A stretch of 64,000 bases of DNA from Chitinophaga hostae (GTDB lineage: Bacteria > Bacteroidota > Bacteroidia > Chitinophagales > Chitinophagaceae). The position numbers were made by a program, and so were the translations under genes. Under the pieces are notes generated by a model. It was given only the letters and a program-made list of their open reading frames with translations, did not search any database and was not told the DNA's origin. Location of the stretch: NCBI RefSeq assembly GCF_018224885.1, contig NZ_JAGTXB010000002.1, forward strand, positions 310,001 to 374,000, read 5' to 3'. Positions within the stretch are counted from its first letter, which is position 1, and every line of letters starts with the position of its first letter. Positions 16,374-25,085 of this stretch are shown here, piece after piece.

Positions 16374-17102
16374 ATGAAATGTGCATTAGTAACCGGAGGA
16401 TCCAGGGGGATAGGCAGGGCAGTATGTATAAGGTTGGCCGAAGCAGGTTATCATATACTCATCAACTATAAAGGGAATGAAGCAGCAGCACAGGATACGC
16501 TGGAGGCGGTAAAAGCCAAAGGAAGTACCGGCGAACTGCTGCAGTTCAACGTGGGGGATGCCGCAGAAGTACAACAGGTACTGGGCGGCTGGGTAGAGAA
16601 TAATAAAGAACAGCAGATAGAAATACTCGTGAATAACGCAGGCATCCGGGAAGATTCCCTGATGTTCTGGATGAATGAGGCACAGTGGGGAAATGTATTG
16701 AATATCAGTTTGAATGGTTTTTTTAATGTGACCAAACAGGTGTTGAATAACATGCTCCTGAAACGCTATGGCCGCATTATCAACATGGTGTCGTTGTCTG
16801 GCATAAAAGGTTTGCCCGGTCAGACAAATTATTCCGCCGCCAAAGCAGGGGTAATAGGAGCTACCAAAGCCCTTGCCCAGGAAGTTGCCAAAAGAGGGGT
16901 TACCGTAAATGCTATCGCACCCGGGTTCATCAAAACAGATATGACAGCAGAACTGAATGAAAAAGAACTGGCTGCACAGGTACCCATGAACCGCTTCGGA
17001 ACACCCGAAGAAGTAGCAGAAGCTGTCGCTTTCCTTACTTCGCGGGCCGCAGGTTATATAACCGGGGAAGTATTGAATATTAATGGAGGGCTGCACACAT
17101 AG
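16374..17102 (+). CDS. FabG-like 3-oxoacyl-ACP reductase (SDR)
   Basis: A 242-residue short-chain dehydrogenase. The NAD(P) site is VTGGSRGIGRAV (residues 6-17), the NNAGI block follows at about 88-92, and the catalytic Ser-Tyr-Lys set is in MVSLSGIKG and YSAAKAG. GFIKTDMT and the C-terminal ITGEVLNINGGLHT complete the FabG pattern. In aryl polyene systems this enzyme reduces the beta-keto group after each condensation. The 33-bp gap to the ammonia-lyase consists partly of 7-bp units (GTAATCC, GAAATTT, GTAATTC, 16353-16373) that end exactly at the ATG. It is followed by a palindromic repeat region. Confidence 0.92.
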   Translation: MKCALVTGGSRGIGRAVCIRLAEAGYHILINYKGNEAAAQDTLEAVKAKGSTGELLQFNVGDAAEVQQVLGGWVENNKEQQIEILVNNAGIREDSLMFWMNEAQWGNVLNISLNGFFNVTKQVLNNMLLKRYGRIINMVSLSGIKGLPGQTNYSAAKAGVIGATKALAQEVAKRGVTVNAIAPGFIKTDMTAELNEKELAAQVPMNRFGTPEEVAEAVAFLTSRAAGYITGEVLNINGGLHT

Positions 17103-17105
17103 GGG

Positions 17106-17265
17106 GGAAAATAGCTTTTAGCCGTTAGCTTTTAGCTGTTAGTAAATGCAGCAGAGTTCATATTATGTTGATATCCGCTGCATTTACTAACAGCTAAAAG
17201 CTAACAGCTAACTGCTAAAAAGCTGTTTTATCAAATTTGCTAACTGCTAACAGCTAAAAGCTAGA
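17106..17265. repeat. Inverted repeat plus AGCTAAM heptad repeats
   Basis: A perfect 29-bp inverted repeat (17124-17152 and 17177-17205, 24-nt loop) is flanked by tandem 7-bp units of the AACAGCT/AAAAGCT/AACTGCT type at 17184-17216 and 17238-17264. The whole gap between the ketoreductase and the ketosynthase genes is made of this material. A stable hairpin here could act as an internal mRNA processing or attenuation point. Confidence 0.75.
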
Positions 17266-17266
17266 T

Positions 17267-18493
17267 ATGAATCGAGTTGTGATCACCGGAATGGGAATCT
17301 ATTCCTGCATCGGAAAGGATATGCAGGAGGTAAGAGATTCGTTGTACCAGGGAAAATCCGGTATAGTGCTGGACCCTGAAAGAAAATCGTTTGGTTACCG
17401 GTCCGGGTTAACCGGCCATATAGAGAGACCCGAGCTCAAAGGGTTGCTGGATCGTCGCTCCAGGCTCATGATGCCAGAGCAGGCGGAATTTGCGTATATG
17501 GCTACCCGTGAAGCCCTGGCGCAGGCGGGTATAACACCGGAATATATTGATGCCACACCAATAGGACTTTTATACGGTAACGACAGCTCTGCCAAACCGG
17601 TGGTGGAAGCCAATGATATTATGCGGGCGAAGAAAGATACCATGCTGGTAGGTTCGGGGTCTGTGTTTCAGACCATGAATTCTACCGTGAATATGAACCT
17701 GGCCACTATTTTTAAGCTCCGTGGCGTAAACTTCACCGTCAGCGCCGCCTGTGCCAGCGGTTCCCATGCTATCGGTATGGGATATATGTTTATCAGGAAC
17801 GGTATGCAGGATGCAGTTATCTGCGGTGGCGCCCAGGAGGTAAATTTGTATGCCATGGGTAACTTTGATGCCATCGCTGCTTTTTCTGTGAGAGAAAATG
17901 ATCCTACCCGTGCATCAAGACCGTTTGACCGCGACCGCGACGGACTGGTACCCAGCGGGGGCGCTGCAACCGTAATACTGGAAAGCCTGGAGTCCGCGCA
18001 GCGCAGAGGCGCCACCATTTTAGGCGAAGTGCTGGGATACGGCTTCTCCTCCAACGGTGCGCATATTTCCAATCCTACTGTAGACGGACCCGTACGTTCC
18101 CTGCAAATCGCTTTAAAAGATGCCGGATTACAACCGGGCGACATCGAATATATAAACGCCCACGCCACTTCCACCGCCGCCGGCGATGCCAGCGAAGCGA
18201 GGGCCATTCACGAAGTGTTTGGCGATTCCAGGCCCTACGTCAGCTCTACCAAGTCCATGACCGGTCACGAATGCTGGATGGCTGGCGCCAGCGAAATAGT
18301 ATACTCCATGCTCATGATGCAGCATGGGTTTATAGCGCCAAATATTAACCTGGAAAATCCCGACGAAGACGCGGCCAGGTTAAATATTGTAACCAATACA
18401 ATTAATAAAAATTTTAATATATTTTTGTCAAACTCCTTCGGTTTTGGCGGCACTAATTCTTCTCTTATTGTAAGAGGGTGGAACGGAAAGTAA
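17267..18493 (+). CDS. Beta-ketoacyl-ACP synthase (KS, FabB/F-like)
   Basis: A 408-residue condensing enzyme with the full catalytic triad. The nucleophile is Cys162 in TVSAACASGSHAIG, and the two histidines are in NAHATSTAAGD and STKSMTGHECWM. The C-terminal NSFGFGGTNSSLIV is typical of KAS I/II. It would extend acyl or aryl chains by two carbons using malonyl-ACP. In aryl polyene pathways several KS proteins divide priming and elongation, and which role this one plays is not shown by sequence. It begins right after the 17.1-kb repeat and is followed by a 94-bp gap before the first ACP. Confidence 0.93.
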   Translation: MNRVVITGMGIYSCIGKDMQEVRDSLYQGKSGIVLDPERKSFGYRSGLTGHIERPELKGLLDRRSRLMMPEQAEFAYMATREALAQAGITPEYIDATPIGLLYGNDSSAKPVVEANDIMRAKKDTMLVGSGSVFQTMNSTVNMNLATIFKLRGVNFTVSAACASGSHAIGMGYMFIRNGMQDAVICGGAQEVNLYAMGNFDAIAAFSVRENDPTRASRPFDRDRDGLVPSGGAATVILESLESAQRRGATILGEVLGYGFSSNGAHISNPTVDGPVRSLQIALKDAGLQPGDIEYINAHATSTAAGDASEARAIHEVFGDSRPYVSSTKSMTGHECWMAGASEIVYSMLMMQHGFIAPNINLENPDEDAARLNIVTNTINKNFNIFLSNSFGFGGTNSSLIVRGWNGK

Positions 18494-18587
18494 ATATTCT
18501 TAACTTTGACCCCTGGATCAGGATCGTTAGACCAACTGGATGCAATCAAAAAAATTTTAAAACGACCTATATCTGATTTCACACTTT

Positions 18588-18845
18588 ATGGACATTAGAA
18601 CAATAATAGCTGTTACGAATAAGTTTCTGGTAGAGGAGTTTGAAGCAAACCCCGACACAATTACGCCTGAAGCAAATATGAAGTCCACACTGGATCTGGA
18701 TAGTTTGGACTATATCGACATGGTGGTAGTGATAGAAGATAACTTCGGATTTAAAGTAAATCCGGAAGATTTTCAGGCAATTGTCACTTTTCAGGATTTC
18801 TACGATTACGTAGCCACTCGTGTACAACAAAAAGAACTGGTATAA
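18588..18845 (+). CDS. Acyl carrier protein 1
   Basis: An 85-residue acidic carrier protein with the phosphopantetheine site LDLDSLDYIDM (Ser39). The rest is the usual four-helix pattern ending in DFYDYVATRVQQKEL. It presumably carries the growing aryl polyene chain. Its stop (TAA) shares one base with the ATG of the next gene. A TAACTTTG element at 18501-18508 in the upstream gap resembles a -7 box but lacks a -33 partner. AcpS encoded at the far end of the cluster is the likely activating enzyme. Confidence 0.93.
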   Translation: MDIRTIIAVTNKFLVEEFEANPDTITPEANMKSTLDLDSLDYIDMVVVIEDNFGFKVNPEDFQAIVTFQDFYDYVATRVQQKELV

Positions 18846-19720
18846 TGCCTTCCTGGCAAGGAAAGTCGAAAGGAAGTAAATTTGGATACAGTTGTTTTGT
18901 TTTCCTGCTCAATCATGGAGGAGTAATGCCCGCCTATCTGTTGTTAAGGTTTGTGGCTTTCTATTTCTTTGCATTTTCCTGGAGCTCCTCAAAACCTCTC
19001 TATCATTATTTCCGTACAAAAATAGGATACGGCAGATGGCGTTCATTGCTCAGTCTGTACCGTAATTATCATGTATTTGGCCAGACGCTGATCGATAAAG
19101 TGGTGGTGATGGCCGATATGGCCAATAAATTCACCTTTGAATTTGAAGGAGAACATTATCTGCGTGAAATGATTGCCGGCGGCAAAGGAGGGATATTACT
19201 AAGCGCCCACCTGGGCAACTGGGAAGTAGCCGGACACCTGTTTAAACGATTGCAAACCAGGATTAATATTGTCATGTTCGACGGAGAACACCAGCGTATC
19301 AAGGATTACCTGTCTGGCATTACGGGCGACCGTAACATGAATATTATTGTCATTAAGGACGATTTGTCCCATATCTACGCCATTAATGAAGCATTGAATA
19401 ACCGTGAAATGGTATGTATGCATGCCGACCGCTTCTTACCTGGTAATAAAACCCAAACCACTTCTTTTTTAGGCGAAGAGGCCCGTTTCCCGTTAGGCCC
19501 CTTCCTGCTGGCTGCCACCTTCCGGGTGCCGGTTTCCGTGGTATTTGCCTTCAAGGAATCGCCGACCCATTACCACTTTTACGCTACCGAACCCCGTCAA
19601 TACCATGGACGCCGCAACCAGGGAGTGGAAACCGCCCTGCATGATTTTGTAGCGCGGGTAGAAGAAAAAGTACAGCGTTACCCGGTACAATGGTTTAATT
19701 ATTACGATTTTTGGGAATAA
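18845..19720 (+). CDS. LpxL/HtrB-like acyltransferase
   Basis: A 291-residue member of the lipid A biosynthesis acyltransferase family. It has an N-terminal membrane-associated helix (residues 15-45) and the HX4E catalytic block SAHLGNWEVAG (His122, Glu127). MHADRFLPGN and a C-terminal PVQWFNYYDFW match the family's substrate-binding motifs. In aryl polyene clusters such enzymes are thought to link the polyene to a membrane lipid or glycan; here the acyl acceptor is unknown. The ATG overlaps the ACP stop by one base, which implies translational coupling with its likely acyl donor. Confidence 0.9.
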   Translation: MPSWQGKSKGSKFGYSCFVFLLNHGGVMPAYLLLRFVAFYFFAFSWSSSKPLYHYFRTKIGYGRWRSLLSLYRNYHVFGQTLIDKVVVMADMANKFTFEFEGEHYLREMIAGGKGGILLSAHLGNWEVAGHLFKRLQTRINIVMFDGEHQRIKDYLSGITGDRNMNIIVIKDDLSHIYAINEALNNREMVCMHADRFLPGNKTQTTSFLGEEARFPLGPFLLAATFRVPVSVVFAFKESPTHYHFYATEPRQYHGRRNQGVETALHDFVARVEEKVQRYPVQWFNYYDFWE

Positions 19721-19795
19721 TGCGTGTTTTTACTGTTAATAATTTCGTATAATTCTATTTATTTCGTGTTTCATTTTTAATAATAACTTGTGCAG

Positions 19796-20221
19796 ATGTT
19801 TATTCATACAGATGATATCACCGCGTATATTCCTCAGCGCACCCCTATCGTCATGATCAGCGGTATCCTGGAGGTAAATGGTCCTGTAACCCGGACCGGC
19901 CTACACATCGCTGCAGATAATATTTTTGTGGAGAATGGCGTGCTAACCCCTCCCGGCCTGATGGAAAATATCGCACAAACCGCCGCTGCCCGCATCGGGT
20001 ACATCGCAAAACAACAGGATACCCCTGTACCCCTGGGTTTTATCGGCGCTGTGAAAGACCTGGAAATCCTGGAATTACCCCCTGCCGGTCAGATGATTGA
20101 AACCGTTACCGAAATAGGCGGCGAAGTATTCAACGCCACCATGGTTACCGGCAAAGTATTGTTTGAAGGCCGCGTAATGGCACAATGCGAAATGAAAATT
20201 TTTACCAATCCCATAATATAA
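19796..20221 (+). CDS. Hotdog-fold dehydratase-like protein (ApeP-like) with Glu but no His of the FabZ dyad
   Basis: A 141-residue single hotdog protein. The N-terminal DITAYIPQRTPIVMI aligns with FabZ LLPHRYPFLLVD, and VLTPPGLMENIAQTAAA aligns with the FabZ central helix, keeping Glu at the catalytic position. The HFPG loop that supplies the catalytic His in FabZ is missing here (VENGVLTPPG). Gammaproteobacterial aryl polyene clusters encode an analogous second dehydratase, ApeP, beside the FabZ-like ApeI. A GTG two codons upstream (19790) is an alternative start. The second hotdog protein of the cluster (30465) has the opposite pattern. Confidence 0.8.
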   Translation: MFIHTDDITAYIPQRTPIVMISGILEVNGPVTRTGLHIAADNIFVENGVLTPPGLMENIAQTAAARIGYIAKQQDTPVPLGFIGAVKDLEILELPPAGQMIETVTEIGGEVFNATMVTGKVLFEGRVMAQCEMKIFTNPII

Positions 20222-20227
20222 TCGAAT

Positions 20228-20983
20228 ATGAACTGTAGAAAATTTATCGTACTGCCCTTGATGGTTTTAAGCATGTTCGCCACGACCGCACATGCACAGA
20301 AACTAAAAAATTTCCTGGAAAATAAAGATTCCTCCTTTCTCTGGCTCGGTGTGGACTTTACCCAGGCAAAACTGATCGGCGACGCTGCCGCCAAAACAGA
20401 CGCGATTGTAGACCATGAGTTGACAGCCCTCAACCAGGTGATCGTAAACGAACAGAAAAAATATGATGTGCCAGGCGCGTTTCACCGCGAAAAATATAAT
20501 ACCAGCATTACCCTGGTAAACAAACGCAACGAAGCCATCAACGGAGAAAACATGAAATCGGACGAATCTGCCGATTTTGAGCGTCTGAAACCGGAAGATA
20601 TCACCAAAGTGGTAAAATCCTACGATTTCAGCGGCAAACATGGCATCGGCGTAATGATCGTGATGGAAGGTATGAGCAAAACCTCCAAAAGCGCGTCTAT
20701 GTGGGTAACCGTCATTGACCTGGATCGCAAAAACGTACTGATGACAGAACGTTATATCGGTAAAGGCCAGAAATGGAGCTTTGCATGGCGTAACTACTGG
20801 CTCGCTACCATTAAAAGCGTGCTGGATGATGTAGACGACGACTACAACAAACTGAGAAGCAAATACGCAGACGCTAAAGATGCGGAAGATCCAAAACCGG
20901 TAGTAGCACCTGCGGCTGAAAAGAAAGAAGCCAAAACAGGCGTGGCTACAAAAGAAGCAAAGAAACCAAAGAAAAAAGGATAA
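20228..20983 (+). CDS. Conserved hypothetical secreted protein of the pigment cluster
   Basis: I do not recognise a named family. The 251-residue product has a clear signal peptide (MNCRKFIVLPLMVLSMF...AHA-Q) and a mature domain of about 190 residues with SSFLWLGVDFTQAKLIGD, HGIGVMIVMEGMSKTSKSA and QKWSFAWRNYWLATIKSVL. The last 40 residues are a low-complexity tail rich in Lys, Ala and Glu (EKKEAKTG, KEAKKPKKKG). It begins 6 bp after the hotdog gene and its stop overlaps the thioesterase start by one base, so it is fully embedded in the operon. A periplasmic or outer-membrane role in pigment placement is plausible but unproven. Confidence 0.75.
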   Translation: MNCRKFIVLPLMVLSMFATTAHAQKLKNFLENKDSSFLWLGVDFTQAKLIGDAAAKTDAIVDHELTALNQVIVNEQKKYDVPGAFHREKYNTSITLVNKRNEAINGENMKSDESADFERLKPEDITKVVKSYDFSGKHGIGVMIVMEGMSKTSKSASMWVTVIDLDRKNVLMTERYIGKGQKWSFAWRNYWLATIKSVLDDVDDDYNKLRSKYADAKDAEDPKPVVAPAAEKKEAKTGVATKEAKKPKKKG

Positions 20984-21405
20984 TGACAACATTGACCGCA
21001 AGCACCAACATACTGATACGATTTAATGAAGCAGATCCGCTGGGAATAGTATGGCACGGGCATTATGTGCGGTATTTTGAAGATGGAAGAGAAGCCTTCG
21101 GAGAAAAATACGGCCTGCGTTACCTCGATATTTTTGAAGAAGGGTACACAGTACCGGTAGTGAATGTACAATGTGACTATAAACGCTCACTGCGCTATGG
21201 CGACCGGGTAGTGGTGGAAACAAAGTATGTGGATGATATGGCGGCGAAAATAAAATTTGAATACATACTTACCAATCCGGCAACCGGTGAAATCGTTGCA
21301 AAAGGGTCTTCCGTACAGGTATTCCTGGATAAAGAAACATCTTCCCTGCAATTGATCACCCCCGCTTTTTTCAGTGAATGGAAAAAAACACACGGACTGG
21401 TATAA
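20983..21405 (+). CDS. Acyl-CoA/ACP thioesterase, 4-hydroxybenzoyl-CoA thioesterase (YbgC) type
   Basis: A 140-residue hotdog thioesterase with FNEADPLGIVWHGHYVRYFEDGREAF, which is the 4HBT/YbgC catalytic helix with Asp and the YxxxFE-like segment. RSLRYGDRVVVETKY and a C-terminal strand pattern complete the domain. In aryl polyene clusters this class could release or proof-read the polyene acid from the carrier protein. The ATG overlaps the stop of the hypothetical protein by one base. The next KS gene follows 11 bp downstream. Confidence 0.88.
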   Translation: MTTLTASTNILIRFNEADPLGIVWHGHYVRYFEDGREAFGEKYGLRYLDIFEEGYTVPVVNVQCDYKRSLRYGDRVVVETKYVDDMAAKIKFEYILTNPATGEIVAKGSSVQVFLDKETSSLQLITPAFFSEWKKTHGLV

Positions 21406-21416
21406 CAAAGGGTATT

Positions 21417-22565
21417 ATGCAACAGGTGTATGTAGTAGCAGATAATATTGTGGGGCCGCTGGGCAGTACTACCCGGGAAAATTTTGAACAGGTATTACAG
21501 GGTAACAGTGGCATAGGATTGCAGCAAAATGCAGCCTATGCCGCTGCCCCTTTTTATGGCGCTATGATGGCGCCCGGTCAGCTGGATACCTATACCGCCG
21601 CTGATAACGTAGATGGATACACGACATTTGAAAAACTGCTGGTCGCATCTGTACGAAGCGCCCTGCAGCAAACCAGTATCTCATTGGCGGATCAGCGTAC
21701 CGGCTTTATTATCTCCACTACCAAAGGCAATATAGAATTACTGGAACAACAACCCGAAGGAGCTGTATTGCCGTTGGGCGACATGCAGTTGTTTACCACG
21801 GCAAAAAAAATAGCAGGCCATTTTAAGGCCGCTAATCAACCGTTATTGGTAAGCAGCGCCTGTATATCAGGGCTGGTAGCCATTTTAACAGGTAAGCGCC
21901 TCATTGAAGCCGGACGCTATGATCATGTAGTAGTTGCCGGCGCCGATGTGCTTACCCGCTTCGTGTTGTCCGGATTCCAGTCGTTCCAGGCAGTAAGCGC
22001 CATTCCCTGTAAACCCTTTGATGCCAACCGCACCGGGGTTACACTGGGCGAAGGAGCTGCCACCGTTATCCTCAGCAGGGATAACAGCAACGCTGCTTTT
22101 TCATTAGGCGCCGGTGCTATCAGCAACGACGCCAATCATATATCAGGCCCTTCCCGTACCGGCGAAGAACTGGCTGCCGCGATGCAGCTGGCATTGAAAG
22201 GCAGCGGGCTAACCACGGCAGATATCGGATTTGTATCTGCACATGGCACGGCCACCTTGTATAACGATGAAATGGAGGCAAAAGCCTTGCACCACGCCGG
22301 TTTGGCAACGGTGCCGGTAAACAGTCTCAAAGGCTATTACGGCCATACCCTCGGCGCAGCAGGACTGATAGAAGCCATCATCAGTATGCAGGCCATGAAA
22401 CAGGGGGTGGTATTGCCAACAAAAGGATACGAAACAGCCGGTGTAAGCATGCCGGTAAACGTTAATAATACCCTGCTGCATACTTCATCTGCCCACTTCC
22501 TGAAAACTGTTTCAGGCTTTGGAGGATGTAATGCAGCCATGGTCTTTAATCTTATCCGGGATTAA
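21417..22565 (+). CDS. Beta-ketoacyl-ACP synthase (second KS)
   Basis: A 382-residue condensing enzyme. The nucleophile is Cys149 in LLVSSACISGLVAIL, and the histidines are in VSAHGTATLYNDEMEA and LKGYYGHTLGAAGLIEA. The C-terminal SGFGGCNAAMVFN agrees with the family. An in-frame ATG at 21378 lies inside the thioesterase gene and gives a non-KS leader, so the ATG at 21417 is chosen. The KS is shorter than FabF and diverged from the 17267 copy (N-terminus MQQVYVVADNIVGPLG), which indicates a distinct role. It is followed by an AT-rich 162-bp gap without a recognisable promoter. Confidence 0.92.
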   Translation: MQQVYVVADNIVGPLGSTTRENFEQVLQGNSGIGLQQNAAYAAAPFYGAMMAPGQLDTYTAADNVDGYTTFEKLLVASVRSALQQTSISLADQRTGFIISTTKGNIELLEQQPEGAVLPLGDMQLFTTAKKIAGHFKAANQPLLVSSACISGLVAILTGKRLIEAGRYDHVVVAGADVLTRFVLSGFQSFQAVSAIPCKPFDANRTGVTLGEGAATVILSRDNSNAAFSLGAGAISNDANHISGPSRTGEELAAAMQLALKGSGLTTADIGFVSAHGTATLYNDEMEAKALHHAGLATVPVNSLKGYYGHTLGAAGLIEAIISMQAMKQGVVLPTKGYETAGVSMPVNVNNTLLHTSSAHFLKTVSGFGGCNAAMVFNLIRD

Positions 22566-22727
22566 CCTGATTATTATGATTATTATGATTTTTTAAAGAT
22601 TAACGAGGTCTGAAAGAAGATTTTTTCATAAATTTTTAAATCAAAAAATAGCAATCACAAAAATCAAACTAATCAGTTAAATCCTGGGCAAGACAAAACC
22701 CGCATCAATCACAGTAAAATTTTTTTT

Positions 22728-23789
22728 GTGTTTAATAAAGAAACAAAAACAGCACTGGAAGCGAAAGAAGCTGCATTACGCCTCGCATTCGCTCCTGTCG
22801 CTTTTCAGGCTACCAGGGCATTGCGCGATATGGGCATTTTAACGGCAGTAAGCAACAGCCGCTCTGCCGGTATTACCATTGAGGAAATAATGGAACAAAC
22901 AAAAATGTCACGCTATGCAGTAAGAGTATTGCTGGAGGCCGGTTTGGGAATGGAGCTGATCATCGTCAACGATAAAAGGTATACCCTTACCAAAACAGGC
23001 TACTTTATTTTACATGATTCGCTTACCCGTATTAACATGGACTTTTCGCAGGATATCTGCTATAAAGGCATGAATCACCTGCAGGAAAGCCTTAGAGAAG
23101 GAAAACCCGCCGGTTTGCGCGAACTGGGCCCCTGGGATACTATTTACCCCGGCTTGTCGCTGCTGCCGCCTGAAATAGGCAAAAGCTGGTTCGATTTTGA
23201 TCACTACTACTCCGACCTGGCCACACCGGCGGCCCTGGAAATCGTATTTGAAAAACATCCAAAACGTTTGCTCGACATAGGTGGCAACACCGGTAAATGG
23301 GCGCTGGCATGCACTGCCAAAGACCCGGAGGTGGAAGTAACTATTTTTGATATACCCGGACAGGCGGCGCTGGCACAACAGAAAATGAAAGATGCCGGTG
23401 TGGAAAACCGTGTGCATTTTCATATCGCCAACATCCTGCACGAGGAAATTCCATTCCCTAAAGGCTTTGATGCCATCTGGATGAGCCAGTTCCTCGATTG
23501 TTTTTCTGAAGCTGAAATTGTATCTATCCTGAAACGTTGCCGCGAAGCGCTCAACGATGATGGTATCGTTTATATACTGGAACCATTCTGGAACCGCCAG
23601 CAGTTTAAGTCTGCCGCTTTTTGCCTGCAGCAGACCTCCCTGTATTTTACAGCAATGGCCAACGGTAACAGCCAGATGTATCATACCGACGATTTCTTTC
23701 AATGCATTGAAGACGCAGGTCTGACGATTATTGAAGAAAATGACCAGATGGGAATGAACTATACATTGCTGAAATGTAAAAAGAAATAG
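22728..23789 (+). CDS. O-methyltransferase family (Methyltransf_2) SAM-dependent methyltransferase
   Basis: A 353-residue two-domain methyltransferase. Residues 15-95 form the winged-helix dimerisation domain (ALRDMGILTAV, GITIEEIMEQTKMSRYAVRVLLEAG). The catalytic domain carries RLLDIGGNTGKWALA and VTIFDIPGQ, followed by WMSQFLDCFSEAEIVSIL, the region that holds the catalytic His in plant-type O-methyltransferases; here no His is evident. It starts with GTG. Flexirubins often carry a ring methyl or methoxy group, so it may methylate the aryl head, on oxygen or carbon. The target is inferred from context only. Confidence 0.87.
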   Translation: MFNKETKTALEAKEAALRLAFAPVAFQATRALRDMGILTAVSNSRSAGITIEEIMEQTKMSRYAVRVLLEAGLGMELIIVNDKRYTLTKTGYFILHDSLTRINMDFSQDICYKGMNHLQESLREGKPAGLRELGPWDTIYPGLSLLPPEIGKSWFDFDHYYSDLATPAALEIVFEKHPKRLLDIGGNTGKWALACTAKDPEVEVTIFDIPGQAALAQQKMKDAGVENRVHFHIANILHEEIPFPKGFDAIWMSQFLDCFSEAEIVSILKRCREALNDDGIVYILEPFWNRQQFKSAAFCLQQTSLYFTAMANGNSQMYHTDDFFQCIEDAGLTIIEENDQMGMNYTLLKCKKK

Positions 23790-23828
23790 CGTATCACATA
23801 ATCTATAAACTCCCAAAATCGATCTCTT

Positions 23829-25085
23829 ATGAAAACTGAGCAAGTTGATGTATTGGTAATAGGAGCAGGGCCGGCGGGTACAGTGGCAGCCTCTATTATT
23901 CATCAGGCAGGCTATAAAGTAAAAGTGGTGGAGAAACAAAAGTTTCCCCGCTTCGTAATTGGCGAAAGCCTTTTGCCCCGCAGTATGGAAGCGCTGGAAG
24001 AGGCCGGGTTTATTGATGCTATCAAAGCAAAAGGTTTTCAGCAGAAATTCGGAGCCAAGTTTGTAAAAGGCGATGCGCTCTGCGATTTTACTTTCCAGGA
24101 GCAATATACGCCCGGCTGGACCTGGACCTGGCAGGTAACCCGCGCTGACTTTGATAAAACACTGGCGGATACCGTCGAAAGCATGGGGGTGCCGGTATCG
24201 TATGAAACAACAGTAACGGGTATACGTTTTAATGGATCAGATTCCGTTACTACCGTAGAAGATAAAGATGGTCATCAATCGGAGATTGCAGCCCGGTTTA
24301 TTGTGGATGGCAGTGGCTATGGCAGGGTGATACCCAAATTGTTTAACCTGGAGAAAAACTCCAACCTGCAGCCGCGTAAAGCATTATTTGCCCATACAGT
24401 AGATACACGCCGCTCCATGGCAGATGAGCCCAACAGGATCACCGCAGTGGTGCATAAACCGGGTGTTTGGATCTGGATTATTCCTTTTGCCACCGGGGTC
24501 ACTTCCCTGGGCTTTGTAGGAGATCCGGAATTTTTTGAACAATATCCCGGCACGGATGAAGATAAATATCGCGCATTGCTGGAAGCTGAACCCTATACCA
24601 GGGAGCGTTTCCGTGATGTGGAGCTGGTATTTGAACCCAGGATACTGCAATCCTGGTCCGCTACCACGGATAAGTTTTATGGCGATGGATTTGTGCTCAC
24701 CGGAAATGTAACAGAATTTCTGGACCCGATTTTCTCATCTGGCGTAACTTTGGCCTGTGTTTCTGCACAAACGGCTGCAAAGCTGGTGATCAGGAAACTG
24801 AAAGGCGAGGCGGTAGACTGGGAAAAAGAGTACATGGAACCTACCATGCAGGGCGTAAATACCTTCCGCTCCTATGTAATGGCCTGGTACGAAGGTATCC
24901 TCGATACCATCTTCTTTAAAAAAGATGCAGACCCGGTTATCAAAGGACAAATTTGTTCCGTACTCGCTGGTTATGTGTGGGATATGAGTAATCCCTTTGT
25001 GAAAAATCATGATACCGCCTTAAAACGGCTGGCCAGAACAATAGAATTAACAGACAAATTAAAAAGCAGCTCAGCCATTGAATAG
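23829..25085 (+). CDS. FAD-dependent oxidoreductase of the halogenase/monooxygenase type
   Basis: A 418-residue flavoprotein. The dinucleotide-binding GAGPAG is at residues 12-17, followed by VVEKQKFPRFVIGESLLPRSMEAL, the start shared by flavin-dependent halogenases and geranylgeranyl-reductase-like enzymes. WIWIIP at 214-219 matches the WxWxIP motif that distinguishes halogenases from monooxygenases. GFVLTGNVTEFLDPIFSSGV is the second FAD motif. Chlorinated and hydroxylated flexirubins are known, so ring chlorination or hydroxylation is plausible. Closely related enzymes in Bacteroidota pigment clusters are annotated simply as NAD(P)/FAD-dependent oxidoreductase, and the activity is not proven. 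The stop overlaps the next start by 8 bp. Confidence 0.85.
   Translation: MKTEQVDVLVIGAGPAGTVAASIIHQAGYKVKVVEKQKFPRFVIGESLLPRSMEALEEAGFIDAIKAKGFQQKFGAKFVKGDALCDFTFQEQYTPGWTWTWQVTRADFDKTLADTVESMGVPVSYETTVTGIRFNGSDSVTTVEDKDGHQSEIAARFIVDGSGYGRVIPKLFNLEKNSNLQPRKALFAHTVDTRRSMADEPNRITAVVHKPGVWIWIIPFATGVTSLGFVGDPEFFEQYPGTDEDKYRALLEAEPYTRERFRDVELVFEPRILQSWSATTDKFYGDGFVLTGNVTEFLDPIFSSGVTLACVSAQTAAKLVIRKLKGEAVDWEKEYMEPTMQGVNTFRSYVMAWYEGILDTIFFKKDADPVIKGQICSVLAGYVWDMSNPFVKNHDTALKRLARTIELTDKLKSSSAIE

Noticed and set aside
16386..17096. 236-codon minus-strand frame over the FabG-like gene
   Set aside because: Complete shadow of an SDR gene; aromatic- and Cys-rich nonsense composition.
20303..21001. 232-codon minus-strand frame over the secreted hypothetical gene
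   Set aside because: Phe/Cys-rich antisense frame with no motif; the plus-strand gene has a signal peptide and operon overlaps.
23010..24104. 364-codon open frame on the minus strand across the methyltransferase and flavoprotein genes
   Set aside because: It lies antisense to two well-supported genes and across their junction, has no recognisable domain and a Cys/His/Phe-rich composition typical of reverse-frame shadows.
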